NCBI RefSeq assembly: GCF_019212185.1
Contig: NZ_CP078138.1
Coordinates: forward strand, 4,384,501-4,448,500
Direction of reading: 5' to 3'
Origin: Pseudomonas fluorescens
GTDB lineage: Bacteria; Pseudomonadota; Gammaproteobacteria; Pseudomonadales; Pseudomonadaceae
DNA length: 64,000 nt
Positions 1 through 9,742 of this stretch are shown here, in pieces. A model generated the notes under the pieces. That model did not search any database, had not been told where the DNA came from, and saw nothing but the letters and a program-made list of their open reading frames with translations. Position numbers and translations under genes: made by a program. The first letter of the stretch is position 1. Every line of letters starts with the position of its first letter.

Positions 1-1224
1 CAGGCTGGCGACTTCTGGATCGTTCTGGCGACCCTGATGCTGCTGGGCGGCGCTGTTGGTAAATCGGCACAACTGCCGCTGCAAACCTGGCTGGCGGATG
101 CGATGGCTGGTCCTACCCCGGTTTCGGCACTGATCCACGCCGCCACCATGGTGACCGCCGGTGTCTACCTGATTGCCCGTACCCACGGCTTGTTCGCCCT
201 GGCGCCGGACATCCTGCAACTGGTTGGCCTGGTCGGCGGTGTGACCCTGGTGCTGGCGGGTTTCGCAGCCCTGGTCCAGACCGACATCAAGCGTATCCTC
301 GCCTACTCGACCATGAGCCAGATCGGCTACATGTTCCTGGCCCTGGGCGTCGGTGCCTGGGACGGCGCGATCTTCCACCTGATGACCCACGCCTTCTTCA
401 AGGCCCTGCTGTTCCTTGCTTCCGGTGCGGTGATCGTTGCCTGCCACCACGAGCAGAACATCTTCAAGATGGGTGGTCTGTGGAAAAAGCTGCCACTGGC
501 CTACGCCAGCTTCATCGTCGGCGGCGCGGCCCTCGCGGCCCTGCCACTGGTGACCGCAGGTTTCTACTCGAAAGACGAAATCCTCTGGGAAGCCTTCGCC
601 AGCGGCAACCACGGTCTGCTGTACGCCGGCCTGGTCGGTGCGTTCATGACTTCGCTGTACACCTTCCGCCTGATCTTCATCGCGTTCCACGGTGAAGCCA
701 AGACCGAAGCCCACGCCGGCCACGGCATTGCCCACTGGTTGCCACTGTCGGTGCTGATCGTGTTGTCGACCGCCATTGGCGCGATGATCGTTCCACCGCT
801 GCATGGCGTACTGCCAGAAAGCGTTGGTCACGCCGGCGGCGAAGCCAAGCACAGCCTGGAAATCGCCTCGGGCGCCATCGCCCTGTCCGGTATCCTGCTG
901 GCCGCGCTGCTGTTCCTCGGCAAGCGTCGGTTCGTCACCGCGATCGCCAACAGCGGCATCGGCCGCCTGCTCTCGGCCTGGTGGTTCGCTGCCTGGGGCT
1001 TCGACTGGATCTACGACAAACTGTTCGTCAAGCCATACCTGGCGATCAGCCACCTGCTGCGCAAAGACCCGTTCGACCAAACCATCGGTTTGATCCCGCG
1101 TCTGGCCAAAGGGGGTCACAACTCCCTGAGCCGTACCGAGACCGGTCAACTGCGTTGGTACGCTGCCTCGATGGCTGCTGGTGCCGTGCTGGTTATCGGC
1201 GCCATCGTGCTGGTAGCGGTCTGA
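1..1224 (+). CDS. nuoL: NADH-quinone oxidoreductase subunit L (NuoL), 5' end outside window
   Basis: The frame is open from base 1, so this is the C-terminal ~407 residues of a protein usually a little over 600 long. NuoL is a proton-pumping membrane subunit of respiratory complex I, related to Mrp antiporters. The visible part has successive hydrophobic helices, the conserved stretch [20 protein letters not shown] with its family lysine and histidine residues, and the [12 protein letters not shown] motif. The C-terminal region carries the amphipathic segment and last helix typical of NuoL. It is followed after 39 bases by nuoM and then nuoN, the standard end of the nuo operon. Identification is certain; the N-terminus cannot be assessed. 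Confidence 0.97.
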   Translation, partial: QAGDFWIVLATLMLLGGAVGKSAQLPLQTWLADAMAGPTPVSALIHAATMVTAGVYLIARTHGLFALAPDILQLVGLVGGVTLVLAGFAALVQTDIKRILAYSTMSQIGYMFLALGVGAWDGAIFHLMTHAFFKALLFLASGAVIVACHHEQNIFKMGGLWKKLPLAYASFIVGGAALAALPLVTAGFYSKDEILWEAFASGNHGLLYAGLVGAFMTSLYTFRLIFIAFHGEAKTEAHAGHGIAHWLPLSVLIVLSTAIGAMIVPPLHGVLPESVGHAGGEAKHSLEIASGAIALSGILLAALLFLGKRRFVTAIANSGIGRLLSAWWFAAWGFDWIYDKLFVKPYLAISHLLRKDPFDQTIGLIPRLAKGGHNSLSRTETGQLRWYAASMAAGAVLVIGAIVLVAV

Positions 1225-1263
1225 TATGAACCTTGCGAACTTGCGAAAGGAAACGAGCCCGTC

Positions 1264-2796
1264 ATGATTCTGCCTTGGCTAATCCTGATTCCCTTCATCG
1301 GCGGCCTGCTGTGCTGGATGGCTGAGCGCTTCGGCGCCACCCTCCCGCGCTGGATTGCGCTGTTGACCATGACCCTGGAACTCGCTCTCGGCCTCTGGCT
1401 GTGGGCCCACGGTGACTATTCATTTGCGCCGGCGCCTGGCGCCGACCCGACCTGGGCGCTTGAATTCAAGCACGTCTGGATCGAGCGCTTCGGCATCAAC
1501 GTGCACCTGGCCCTCGACGGCCTGTCGCTGTTGATGATCCTGCTGACCGGCCTGCTGGGTATCCTCTCGGTACTCTGCTCCTGGAAAGAAATTCAGCGTC
1601 ACGTGGGCTTCTTCCACCTGAACCTGATGTGGATCCTGGGCGGCGTTGTCGGCGTGTTCCTCGCCCTCGACCTGTTCATGTTCTTCTTCTTCTGGGAAAT
1701 GATGCTGGTGCCGATGTACTTCCTCATCGCGCTCTGGGGTCACAGCTCTTCGGACGGCAAGAAAACCCGGATCTACGCGGCGACCAAGTTCTTCATCTTC
1801 ACCCAGGCTTCCGGCCTGATCATGTTGGTGGCGATCCTGGCCCTGGTACTGGTCAACTTCAACAACACCGGTGTGATCACCTTCAACTACGCCGACCTGT
1901 TGAAGACCAAGATGTCGATGACCACCGAGTACATCCTGATGCTCGGCTTCTTCATCGCCTTCGCGGTCAAGCTGCCGGTTGTACCGTTTCACTCCTGGCT
2001 GCCTGACGCTCACGCCCAGGCACCGACCGCCGGTTCCGTCGACCTCGCCGGTATCCTGCTGAAAACCGCTGCCTACGGCCTGCTGCGCTTCGCCCTGCCG
2101 CTGTTCCCGAATGCTTCGGCCGAGTTCGCGCCGATTGCCATGGCTCTGGGCCTGGTCGGGATCTTCTACGGTGCGTTCCTGGCGTTTGCGCAGACCGACA
2201 TCAAGCGTCTGATCGCCTTCTCCAGCGTGTCCCATATGGGCTTCGTGCTGATTGGCATCTACTCCGGCAGCGCGCAAGCCCTGCAAGGTGCCGTGATCCA
2301 GATGCTGGCCCACGGCCTGTCGGCTGCTGCACTGTTTATCCTCAGTGGTCAACTGTACGAGCGCACTCACACCCGCGACATGCGTGAAATGGGCGGCCTG
2401 TGGTCGAAGATCGCTTACCTGCCGGCCATCAGCCTGTTCTTTGCAGCCGCCTCCCTGGGTCTGCCGGGTACCGGTAACTTCGTCGGTGAGTTCCTGATCC
2501 TGATCGGCACCTTCGCCAGTGCGCCATGGATCACCGCGATTGCTACCTCCGGCCTGGTGTTCGGTTCGGTCTACTCGCTGATCATGATTCACCGCGCCTA
2601 CTTCGGCCCGTCGAAGTCCGACGCGGTGTTGCATGGCATGGATGCTCGCGAACTGATCATGGTGCTCGGCCTTGCGGTGCTGCTGATTTACCTCGGCGTC
2701 TTCCCGCAACCGTTCCTCGATACCTCTGCTGCGACCATGCATGGCGTGCAGCAATGGCTCGGTACCGCCTTCACTCAACTCGCTTCGGCCCGGTAA
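1264..2796 (+). CDS. nuoM: NADH-quinone oxidoreductase subunit M (NuoM)
   Basis: A 510-residue polytopic membrane protein, full length for the family. It is the second antiporter-like proton channel of complex I. Visible signatures are the N-terminal hydrophobic run, the [20 protein letters not shown] segment with the functional glutamate, the lysine-bearing helix near [20 protein letters not shown], and the [20 protein letters not shown] motif shared with NuoL and NuoN. The start ATG follows an AGGAAACGAG ribosome-binding region. It sits 39 bases after nuoL and 7 bases before nuoN, so the three are co-transcribed. Confidence 0.98.
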   Translation: MILPWLILIPFIGGLLCWMAERFGATLPRWIALLTMTLELALGLWLWAHGDYSFAPAPGADPTWALEFKHVWIERFGINVHLALDGLSLLMILLTGLLGILSVLCSWKEIQRHVGFFHLNLMWILGGVVGVFLALDLFMFFFFWEMMLVPMYFLIALWGHSSSDGKKTRIYAATKFFIFTQASGLIMLVAILALVLVNFNNTGVITFNYADLLKTKMSMTTEYILMLGFFIAFAVKLPVVPFHSWLPDAHAQAPTAGSVDLAGILLKTAAYGLLRFALPLFPNASAEFAPIAMALGLVGIFYGAFLAFAQTDIKRLIAFSSVSHMGFVLIGIYSGSAQALQGAVIQMLAHGLSAAALFILSGQLYERTHTRDMREMGGLWSKIAYLPAISLFFAAASLGLPGTGNFVGEFLILIGTFASAPWITAIATSGLVFGSVYSLIMIHRAYFGPSKSDAVLHGMDARELIMVLGLAVLLIYLGVFPQPFLDTSAATMHGVQQWLGTAFTQLASAR

Positions 2797-2803
2797 GAGC
2801 GCT

Positions 2804-4267
2804 ATGGAATTCACGATTCAACACTTTATTGCGCTTGCGCCACTGTTGATCACCAGCCTCACCATTATCGTGGTGATGCTGGCGATCGCCTGGCGCCGCA
2901 ACCACTCGCAGACCTTCCTGTTGTCGGTGGCGGGTCTTAACCTGGCCCTGTTGTCGATCCTGCCAGCGCTGAAAGTCGCGCCTTTGGCCGTGACCCCACT
3001 GCTGCAGATCGACAGCTTCGCCTGCCTGTACATGGCGCTGATCCTGGTCGCCACCCTCGCCTGCGTCACCCTCGCCCATGCCTACCTGGGCGACGGCGGC
3101 ACCGGTTACCCGGGCAACCGCGAAGAACTGTACCTGTTGATCCTGCTGGCCGCCGCTGGTGGCCTGGTGCTGGTCAGCGCGCAGCACCTGGCCGGCCTGT
3201 TCATCGGCCTGGAACTGCTGTCGGTACCGGTCTACGGCCTGGTGGCTTACGCCTTCTTCAACAAGCGTTCGCTGGAAGCCGGCATCAAGTACATGGTGCT
3301 GTCGGCTGCCGGTTCCGCGTTCCTGTTGTTCGGTATGGCCCTGCTCTACGCCGAAGCCGGCACCTTGAGCTTCAGCGGCATCGGCATGGCGCTGGAGGCC
3401 ACTGGCCTGCCAAGCCCGCTGGCGCAACTGGGCCTGGGCATGATGCTGATCGGCCTGGCGTTCAAACTGTCGCTGGTACCCTTCCACCTGTGGACTCCGG
3501 ACGTCTACGAGGGTGCTCCGGCACCGGTGGCGGCGTTCCTCGCCACCGCCTCGAAAGTCGCGGTGTTCGCGGTGATGGTGCGTCTGTTCCAGATGTCGCC
3601 AGTGGCCAGCAGCGGCGTGTTGAGCACCGTGCTGACCGTGATCGCGATTGCCTCGATCCTGTTCGGTAACCTGCTGGCACTGACCCAAAGCAACCTCAAG
3701 CGTCTGCTGGGTTACTCGTCGATTGCCCACTTCGGTTACCTGCTGATCGCCCTGGTGGCGAGCAAGGGTCTGGCACTGGAAGCCATCGGCGTGTACCTGG
3801 TCACCTACGTGATCACCAGCCTCGGCGCCTTCGGTGTGATCACCCTGATGTCCTCGCCGTACAAAGGCCGTGACGCTGATGCCCTGTACGAGTACCGCGG
3901 CCTGTTCTGGCGTCGTCCGTACCTGACTGCAGTACTGACCGTGATGATGCTGTCTCTGGCCGGCATCCCGCTGACCGCCGGCTTCATCGGCAAGTTCTAC
4001 ATCATCGCCACCGGTGTCGAAGCCCACCAATGGTGGCTGGTTGGCTCGCTGGTACTGGGCAGCGCCATCGGCGTGTTCTACTACCTGCGCGTGATGGTCA
4101 CCCTGTTCCTGATCGAGCCAAACCTGCGCCGCGTCGACGCCCAGCTGCACTGGGAACAGAAAGCGGGCGGCGTGATGCTGCTGGCAATCGCCGTACTGGC
4201 GTTCTTCCTCGGCGTCTACCCACAACCGCTGCTGACCCTGGTTCAGCACTCGGGTCTGGCGGGTTGA
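2804..4267 (+). CDS. nuoN: NADH-quinone oxidoreductase subunit N (NuoN)
   Basis: A 487-residue third antiporter-like membrane subunit of complex I and the last gene of the nuo operon. The ATG at 2804 is chosen over an upstream in-frame start because the protein then begins [15 protein letters not shown], the normal NuoN N-terminus, and lies 7 bases after the nuoM stop. Family motifs include [19 protein letters not shown] and [21 protein letters not shown] strong intrinsic terminator follows about 30 bases later, closing the operon. Confidence 0.98.
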   Translation: MEFTIQHFIALAPLLITSLTIIVVMLAIAWRRNHSQTFLLSVAGLNLALLSILPALKVAPLAVTPLLQIDSFACLYMALILVATLACVTLAHAYLGDGGTGYPGNREELYLLILLAAAGGLVLVSAQHLAGLFIGLELLSVPVYGLVAYAFFNKRSLEAGIKYMVLSAAGSAFLLFGMALLYAEAGTLSFSGIGMALEATGLPSPLAQLGLGMMLIGLAFKLSLVPFHLWTPDVYEGAPAPVAAFLATASKVAVFAVMVRLFQMSPVASSGVLSTVLTVIAIASILFGNLLALTQSNLKRLLGYSSIAHFGYLLIALVASKGLALEAIGVYLVTYVITSLGAFGVITLMSSPYKGRDADALYEYRGLFWRRPYLTAVLTVMMLSLAGIPLTAGFIGKFYIIATGVEAHQWWLVGSLVLGSAIGVFYYLRVMVTLFLIEPNLRRVDAQLHWEQKAGGVMLLAIAVLAFFLGVYPQPLLTLVQHSGLAG

Positions 4268-4296
4268 TCGCTTAGAAAGGCACGCAGTACAAACAG

Positions 4297-4325
4297 AAAC
4301 GGCACCTTCGGGTGCCGTTTTTGCG
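4297..4325 (+). terminator. Intrinsic terminator of the nuo operon
   Basis: The inverted repeat ACGGCACC-TTCG-GGTGCCGT has a stable UUCG-type loop and is followed by a T-rich run. It lies 30 bases after the nuoN stop. Confidence 0.9.
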
Positions 4326-4402
4326 TTTGGTGAATTAACTGACCATTTCTACTGCCACGGGTGTGTCACTCACCCACCTCGCCCCTCTTGGTAGTCCGCG
4401 AG

Positions 4403-4584
4403 TCACCTGAACTTCACCAGCAAAAACGCAATGGTCGCCCAAATCAAAGTCCCCCCTGTAAGCACGGCCTTCACCTTCAGCAGACACCTCAAGTTCCCGG
4501 GAAAGTCACGGATATCGCTGACATCGAGATCTCCGTTACGAAGGCCCGCCCCGGGCCACATCACCATCAAGGTGATTTTCGAAA
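4403..4584 (-). other. Possible coding remnant downstream of the PAAR pseudogene
   Basis: On the minus strand one frame is open from about 4584 to a TGA at 4403. It reads as a protein-like tail of roughly 55 residues, including GLRNGDLDVSDIRDFPGNL and then a hydrophobic segment VLTGGTLIWATIAFLLV that would make one membrane helix. The frame differs from that of the preceding PAAR fragment. It could be the broken C-terminal part of the same gene or of a neighbouring small membrane protein. I do not recognise the family. No convincing start or ribosome-binding site is visible. Confidence 0.3.
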
Positions 4585-5033
4585 CTAACAGCAGGCGCGC
4601 AAGCCACCCGCAGGGGATCCGGCGCTGCCTTGCCCCATAGCGGGGCCGCTTGCCAGCGAGCTCGAAGACATGTACGAAGACGACGGAGGCACCTGGCGGG
4701 TGGGGCTCGTAGCGCTCGGTGCGCCGGTGCGGTGCATGGGGCGTGCCGGCGATGGTTTATTGGTGTAGGTCGCGGTTTTTACCGAGGGAATCAATTCGGA
4801 TTTGCATGGACAGCCGCTGCGGCTGTCGAGTGTGCCGGCCATCAACCTGCCAGGTTCTCCATGTAAGGAATACCACCGACGATCTGGTAGGTTTTACCGG
4901 TTACCCCGCACGTAACTCGATCACCCTCACACGCATGTAGAACACCGTAAAGATTGATTCTCGGATCGCCATCGAGAACCTTGCCGCCACACTTCGTTTC
5001 GTCATTCAGACCTATAAAATAGCCGACGCTCAC
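4585..5033 (-). pseudogene. Frameshifted PAAR-domain protein (type VI secretion tip) remnant
   Basis: From a GTG at 5033 the minus strand reads a PAAR N-terminus with the CGGKVL, HACEGDRVTCG and KTYQIVGGIPYMENLAG pattern, then meets TGA at 4844-4842. The next frame continues at once with MAGTLDSRSGCPCKSELIPS, which is the normal continuation in Pseudomonas PAAR proteins, followed by a low-complexity Pro/Ser stretch. The two frames meet at the bases GGTTGATGG, consistent with loss of one nucleotide. The second frame stops at 4585 without a recognisable effector domain. PAAR proteins cap the VgrG spike of type VI secretion systems. No vgrG or T6SS gene is nearby, so this was an orphan cargo gene that has decayed. 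Confidence 0.7.
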
Positions 5034-5225
5034 AGCGCTTGATCTCCATTATTTCTGTTCAGAAGAGAGGCAGAAATAATGCGGCGTGCGCTCAAAGCTT
5101 CGCGAGAGTCTCGGCGGGGTCAAACGTGCGATTAGGACCGTTCGCTAAAGGTAATTCTCCTTCTCCTACATCTGGAGCCGTAAGCGTCACCTACACCAGA
5201 AACAAACGTCCTGAACCTGCCAGAT

Positions 5226-5660
5226 TTATGCTTCGACTAACGCCGGCCCATACCCCTCAATAAACTCACTCGGCATACGCTTCGGCCGGCCCGTAGACAG
5301 CTCAATACAGACAAAGGTGGTTTGCGCTCGCAGCAGGGTCGAGTTGTCGCTGGGGCGTACCAGCTGAAACTTCCGGGTCATTTTCAGGCGCTGGTCCCAG
5401 TCGACGATCCAGGTCGCCAACTGCAGCTCGTCACCCTCGTAGGCGGCGGCCAGGTAATCGATCTCGTGGCGGACCACGGCCATGGCTCGGTCCAGCCGGC
5501 GATACTCCACCAGGTCCAGTCCCAGGCGCTGTGAGTGGCGCCAGGCGCAACGTTCGAGCCAGGTGACGTACACCGCGTTGTTGGCGTGTCCCAGCCCGTC
5601 GATGTCCTCGGCGGCCACCTGCAGGTCAATCACAAAGGGGGTTGCCCGATCCCAGCCCAT
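5226..5660 (-). CDS. Acyl-CoA thioesterase, 4-hydroxybenzoyl-CoA thioesterase (hotdog) family
   Basis: A 144-residue single hotdog-fold protein. The segment AAEDIDGLGHANNAVYVTWLE has the Asp, His and Asn pattern of the 4HBT/YbgC active site and helix. The C-terminal part with TTFVCIELSTGRPKRMP fits the last strands of the fold. Such enzymes hydrolyse acyl-CoA thioesters in the cytoplasm; the substrate cannot be deduced. It lies on the same strand as, and 48 bases after, the alpha/beta hydrolase gene, so the hydrolase, this gene and perhaps the TetR regulator may be co-transcribed. Confidence 0.85.
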   Translation of the reverse strand: MGWDRATPFVIDLQVAAEDIDGLGHANNAVYVTWLERCAWRHSQRLGLDLVEYRRLDRAMAVVRHEIDYLAAAYEGDELQLATWIVDWDQRLKMTRKFQLVRPSDNSTLLRAQTTFVCIELSTGRPKRMPSEFIEGYGPALVEA

Positions 5661-5708
5661 TCCACACTCCCGGTCCGTTTATTCGACCGGGAGCAGTGTA
5701 ACGGATGA

Positions 5709-6542
5709 TCAGGCCGATTGGCGCGCCTGCAGGCTGCGGCCGGCGAGCAAGGTCAGCACGCCCTCGACCACGCGAGGATCGGCCAGCACGCGCTGATGAC
5801 CGCCCGTCTCCAGCCGCAACAGACGACTGTCGAACCAGGCCTCATGAATCAGTTGCGATTCGCTGACCCGCACAAAGGTGTCGTCTTCGGCGTGGACGAT
5901 CAGCCCCGGCATGTCCAGCTGATAATGGGCGACATCCAGTCGGGAAGCGGGAATGCCCACCTCTTGCTCGATTTTGCGGATAAACGCCGAGCGTGCTCGC
6001 GCCGGCATGCCAACGAACTTCGCAAAACCGCGTAGCACGCTGAGGATCCGCGCCGGAGCGGCGATGCTCACCAGATTTTCGGTACGCAGGCCCAGTTGCA
6101 CGGCGAGCATGGCACTGGCACCGCCCATGGAGTGGCCGATGACCGCATGCAGTGGCGGCAACTCGGCTGCGGCCTCGAGCATCGCCCGGGCAAACAGCAT
6201 CACGTTGGCCTCGTGGCCGGGCGATCGACCGTGGGCCGGACCGTCGAGCGCAACAGCGGTGTAGCCCGCCCCAACCAGTGCGTTGATCAGGCTGGCGAAC
6301 TGGGTCGGCCGCCCTTCCCAACCGTGCATCAGCAAAACAGTGGGTCCCTGGCCCCAGCGCAAGGCCGAGAGACCAAAGCGCAGGGTGATGCGCTCGGCGC
6401 TGGCCAGCAGCGGCAGCTCCCAATCCCGGGGTGGCGTCTCGCGGGGAGTCATGAACACCTGACGCATCTTGTTCGCAACCATCTGTGGCGCTACCCAGCC
6501 CAATGTGCCGTTAACGCCGCGAATCCAACTCATCGTGCTCAT
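5709..6542 (-). CDS. Alpha/beta hydrolase
   Basis: A 277-residue alpha/beta-fold hydrolase. Seen in the sequence: the oxyanion-hole region LLMHGWEGRPTQF, the nucleophile elbow GHSMGGASA (serine nucleophile), an acidic residue near HAEDDTFV, and a late histidine in ETGGHQRVL. This makes a complete Ser-Asp-His triad. No signal peptide, so cytoplasmic. The substrate is unknown. It begins 29 bases after the TetR regulator stop on the same strand and is likely in its operon. Probably an esterase or thioesterase-like enzyme acting with the downstream hotdog thioesterase. Confidence 0.85.
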   Translation of the reverse strand: MSTMSWIRGVNGTLGWVAPQMVANKMRQVFMTPRETPPRDWELPLLASAERITLRFGLSALRWGQGPTVLLMHGWEGRPTQFASLINALVGAGYTAVALDGPAHGRSPGHEANVMLFARAMLEAAAELPPLHAVIGHSMGGASAMLAVQLGLRTENLVSIAAPARILSVLRGFAKFVGMPARARSAFIRKIEQEVGIPASRLDVAHYQLDMPGLIVHAEDDTFVRVSESQLIHEAWFDSRLLRLETGGHQRVLADPRVVEGVLTLLAGRSLQARQSA

Positions 6543-6571
6543 CGCTCATCTCCCAGGGCCAACGCTTCAGG

Positions 6572-7111
6572 TCACAGCACCGCCGACTTGGCGGCGCGCA
6601 GCAATCGATCAGACAACTCACCGGCCCCCAGCGCGCGCGCCAGGGCCAGACCACCCACCATCAACGCCAGATCAGCCAGCACCTTGTCGATGTCTTCCGG
6701 GCTGGTGGCCAACTGCGCCACCATCAGCTCGATGTGTTCATTCAGCGCACTGCGAAAATTATCTGGCAGGCGCCCCATCTCACCGACCGCTGCCGGAATC
6801 GGGCAGGCCTGCTCGGTGGAATCACGGTGCTTGCGCGACAGGTAAAAGGCCGCCACCAACGCCCGACGCTCCTCACCACTCAGCTCGCTGTCCATCTCGG
6901 CGATCAGCGCCCGGCGTTGACCGAGCAGTTGAGTGAAGGCTTCCAGCATCATCGCGTCCTTGCTTTCGAAGTGCGCATAGAAACCGCCGACGGTCAGGCC
7001 GGCCGCGCCCATCACTTCGCCCACGCTTGGCTCGGCCGGACCACGCTGAACCAGCGCAGAACTGGCGGCCTGGAGAATGCGTTCACGGGTTTGAGCTTTT
7101 TTGTCGTTCAT
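6572..7111 (-). CDS. TetR/AcrR family transcriptional regulator
   Basis: A 179-residue TetR protein. The N-terminal ~50 residues form the helix-turn-helix (RERILQAASSALVQRG, then GAAGLTVGGFYAHFESKDAM). The ligand-binding C-terminal half contains the RRALVAAFYLSRKHRD segment seen in a common Pseudomonas TetR subgroup. It heads a minus-strand run with the hydrolase and thioesterase and probably represses it. The AT-rich region just upstream (about 7120-7165) carries the promoter and candidate operator; its partial AATATT symmetry is suggestive only. Confidence 0.9.
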   Translation of the reverse strand: MNDKKAQTRERILQAASSALVQRGPAEPSVGEVMGAAGLTVGGFYAHFESKDAMMLEAFTQLLGQRRALIAEMDSELSGEERRALVAAFYLSRKHRDSTEQACPIPAAVGEMGRLPDNFRSALNEHIELMVAQLATSPEDIDKVLADLALMVGGLALARALGAGELSDRLLRAAKSAVL

Positions 7112-7231
7112 CGTTGCCTCCGAATATTACGATAGAAATATTATTCTCATAATAAATTTACGCAAGTCGTTGATAGGACCGTTGGTCAGAAGAGCAGGAT
7201 TGAGGGAGTAGGAAGATTGGCCAAACGCCAG

Positions 7232-7269
7232 ACAAACAAAAGGGCCATTCAATAATTGAATGACCCTTA
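7232..7269 (-). terminator. Terminator of the tRNA-Glu/tRNA-Ala cluster
   Basis: Read on the minus strand, AAGGGTCATTCAA-TTATTGAATGGCCCTT forms a hairpin followed by TTTTGTTTG. It lies 26 bases past the last tRNA. Confidence 0.8.
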
Positions 7270-7294
7270 TAAAATCCCGCAGAGCGGGTAATCG

Positions 7295-7370
7295 TGGCGT
7301 CCCCTAGGGGACTCGAACCCCTGTTACCGCCGTGAAAGGGCGGTGTCCTAGGCCACTAGACGAAGGGGAC
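7295..7370 (-). tRNA. tRNA-Glu (UUC), copy 2 of the cluster
   Basis: A 76-base tRNA with encoded CCA. The minus strand starts GTCCCCTTCGTCTAGTGGCC, has anticodon TTC in the loop CTTTCAC, and ends with the T-arm GGGTTCGAACCCC. Its mature sequence matches the copy at 7576. Confidence 0.97.
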
Positions 7371-7446
7371 ACAAACCTTCTGTACATGATCAGCGCTGAG
7401 TACTGATCGATTCAAGGCCGGTGTGGCCAGACCTTGAACTGTAAAT

Positions 7447-7522
7447 TGGTGGAGCTTAGCGGGATCGAACCGCTGACCTCCTGCATGCCATGCAGGCGCT
7501 CTCCCAGCTGAGCTAAAGCCCC
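7447..7522 (-). tRNA. tRNA-Ala (GGC), copy 2 of the cluster
   Basis: A 76-base tRNA with encoded CCA. The minus strand starts GGGGCTTTAGCTCAGCTGGG, with anticodon GGC in loop ATGGCAT. The last acceptor pair is T-A, whereas the paralogue at 7731 has A-T there. Confidence 0.97.
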
Positions 7523-7575
7523 GGATTTTTCGCCTCGCGGCGGAGCGACGTTTTGCAACATCGCTTCTGTAAAAC

Positions 7576-7651
7576 TGGCGTCCCCTAGGGGACTCGAACC
7601 CCTGTTACCGCCGTGAAAGGGCGGTGTCCTAGGCCACTAGACGAAGGGGAC
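7576..7651 (-). tRNA. tRNA-Glu (UUC), copy 1 of the cluster
   Basis: Same mature sequence as the tRNA-Glu at 7295, including anticodon TTC and encoded CCA. It lies 281 bases upstream in transcription order, so the Glu/Ala pair is a tandem duplication. Confidence 0.97.
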
Positions 7652-7730
7652 GCAAACCCTTCTACACCACTGATCAACGCTGAGTGTTGATCCCTTCAAG
7701 GCCGGTGTGGCCAGGCCTTGAAGTGTAAAT

Positions 7731-7806
7731 TGGTGGAGCTAAGCGGGATCGAACCGCTGACCTCCTGCATGCCATGCAGGCGCTCTCCCAGCTGAGCTAT
7801 AGCCCC
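7731..7806 (-). tRNA. tRNA-Ala (GGC), promoter-proximal copy
   Basis: The first tRNA transcribed in the cluster. The minus strand starts GGGGCTATAGCTCAGCTGGG, with anticodon GGC and encoded CCA. Acceptor position 7 pairs as A-T, a compensatory double change relative to the copy at 7447. Confidence 0.97.
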
Positions 7807-7862
7807 TCATCGTTGATGTTGCCGTTGTAGCTGTTGGCTTCATCGCTGAGGACGGGGCGAAT

Positions 7863-7891
7863 CTTAAGGGCGTATCGGAAGTCTGTCAAAC
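7863..7891 (-). promoter_or_regulatory. Sigma-70 promoter of the tRNA cluster
   Basis: On the minus strand, a consensus -35 TTGACA (7891-7886), a 17-base spacer and -10 TAAGAT (7868-7863) lie about 55 bases before the first tRNA. The GC-rich stretch after the -10 (CGCCCCG) resembles a stringent discriminator. Confidence 0.85.
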
Positions 7892-8029
7892 TTATTTTTC
7901 AAATTTTTTAAAAAATTTTGTCGGCATAACAATCACTTACCGCCCTCCCCCCGTAAATCCGGGAGTCTGACGACCAAACCGCACCCCTCACCGGCGTGCG
8001 CATTGGCCATCAGTCCGTCACGCAGCGTG

Positions 8030-9511
8030 TCAGGCGATGGCGCCCAGCAGCTTTTCCCACTCTTTGTTTTCTTTCTTCGACACGCCGCCCAGCAGGTCAA
8101 TGGCCTGGCGCAGACGGAAACGGGTCAGGTCCGGGCCAAGGATTTCCATGGCATCGAGCACCGACACCGAGCTGGCCTGGCCAGTGATTGCGGCAAACAT
8201 CAACGGCATGGCGTCGCGCAGCTTCAGCTCGAGGGACTCGACCACCGCCTGGATAGTCGCGGTGATGCTGTCCTTCTCCCACTGACGCAGGCTCTCGAGC
8301 TTCCACAGGATCAATTGCATCAACTGGCGAACCTGATCGCCCGAAAGCTTCTTCGATTCGAACAACTTCGCGTCCGGGTTAACCCCACCGGCAAAGAAGA
8401 ACCCGGCCAGCGGTGCGACCTGGCTGAAGGTTTCGACACGGCCTTGCACGTGCGGCGCGATCTTCATCATGTATTCGGGGTTCAGCGCCCAGGTCTGCAG
8501 GCGGCTGGCGAATTCTTCCACCGGCAGGTCGCGCAGCCACTGGCCGTTGAGCCACGACAGCTTCTCGATGTCGAAGATCGGTCCGCCAAGGGACACGCGC
8601 TTGAGGTCAAAGTTGTCGACCATTTCCTGCAACGAGAACTTCTCGCGCTCGTCCGGCATCGACCAACCCATGCGCCCCAGGTAGTTGAGCATCGCTTCGG
8701 GCATGAAGCCCATGCGCTCGTAGAAGGTCACCGAAGTAGGGTTCTTGCGCTTGGACAGCTTGCTCTTGTCCGGGTTGCGCAACAGCGGCATGTAGCACAG
8801 CTCCGGCTGCTCCCAGCCGAAGTATTCATACAGCAGGATCAGCTTGGGCGCCGATGGCAGCCACTCTTCACCGCGCAGGACGTGGGTGATGCCCATCAGG
8901 TGGTCGTCGACCACGTTAGCCAGGAAGTAGGTCGGCAGGCCGTCGGTCTTCATCAACACTTGCATGTCCATGCGATCCCACGGGATCTCGACGTCGCCAC
9001 GCAGCATGTCCGGGACCACGCAGACGCCTTCGGTCGGCACCTTCATGCGGATCACGTGCGGCTCGCCAGCGGCCAGGCGACGGGCCACTTCTTCCTTGGA
9101 CAGCAGCAGCGCGCGACCGTCGTAACGCGGGGTCTCGCCACGGGCCATCTGCTCGGCACGCATCTGGTCCAACTCTTCAGCGGTGCAGAAGCACGGGAAC
9201 GCGTGCCCCATGTCCACCAACTGCTGGCAGTACTTCTGGTAGATCTCGCCACGCTCGCTCTGGCGATACGGGCCGTGTGGACCACCGACGTCCGGACCTT
9301 CGGCCCAATCGATACCCAGCCAACGCAAGGCGTCGAAAATCTGCTGTTCAGATTCGCGGGTCGAACGCAGTTGGTCAGTGTCTTCAATACGCAGGATGAA
9401 CTCGCCGCCATGTTGCTTGGCAAAGCAGTAATTGAACAAAGCGATGTAAGCGGTGCCGACATGGGGATCGCCAGTAGGCGATGGCGCGATGCGAGTGCGG
9501 ACGGTGGTCAT
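8030..9511 (-). CDS. gltX: Glutamate--tRNA ligase (GluRS)
   Basis: A 493-residue class I aminoacyl-tRNA synthetase that charges tRNA-Glu. The ATG at 9511 gives the standard start [20 protein letters not shown], which contains the HIGH-type motif. The open frame extends further upstream but without homology. The KMSKS-type motif is visible as [14 protein letters not shown]. The length is exactly normal for Pseudomonas GltX. The gene lies next to two tRNA-Glu genes on the same strand, but the tRNA cluster has its own promoter, so the placement is not an operon. Confidence 0.98.
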   Translation of the reverse strand: MTTVRTRIAPSPTGDPHVGTAYIALFNYCFAKQHGGEFILRIEDTDQLRSTRESEQQIFDALRWLGIDWAEGPDVGGPHGPYRQSERGEIYQKYCQQLVDMGHAFPCFCTAEELDQMRAEQMARGETPRYDGRALLLSKEEVARRLAAGEPHVIRMKVPTEGVCVVPDMLRGDVEIPWDRMDMQVLMKTDGLPTYFLANVVDDHLMGITHVLRGEEWLPSAPKLILLYEYFGWEQPELCYMPLLRNPDKSKLSKRKNPTSVTFYERMGFMPEAMLNYLGRMGWSMPDEREKFSLQEMVDNFDLKRVSLGGPIFDIEKLSWLNGQWLRDLPVEEFASRLQTWALNPEYMMKIAPHVQGRVETFSQVAPLAGFFFAGGVNPDAKLFESKKLSGDQVRQLMQLILWKLESLRQWEKDSITATIQAVVESLELKLRDAMPLMFAAITGQASSVSVLDAMEILGPDLTRFRLRQAIDLLGGVSKKENKEWEKLLGAIA

Positions 9512-9742
9512 GGCGTGTCTCGAAAGAAGATGAAAAGCGAAGTTGAAACAAAGGGCGAATGGTAACAGGCGACTGCCGCCCCGCTCCAGTGAGCAGGGCA
9601 TATAAGCCAAGATAGAGGCCACAAATGGCGTTAACGCCACTCAGTGGCCGATTATCCCTAGGTGGCATTTACCGCTTGTCGGCTATGTGACAAATTCTCC
9701 AGCTGTTAAATTTCCTTACACTTTCCTGATTACAGTCTGCCC

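Noticed and set aside
1420..2814. Long open frame antisense to nuoM (464 codons), and similar ones antisense to nuoN
   Set aside because: High-GC codon bias of the sense genes keeps the complementary frame open; the translated text is Gln/Asp/His-rich with no family resemblance.
8003..9565. 520-codon plus-strand frame over gltX
   Set aside because: Antisense shadow of gltX; composition is His/Gln/Leu-rich with no motif.
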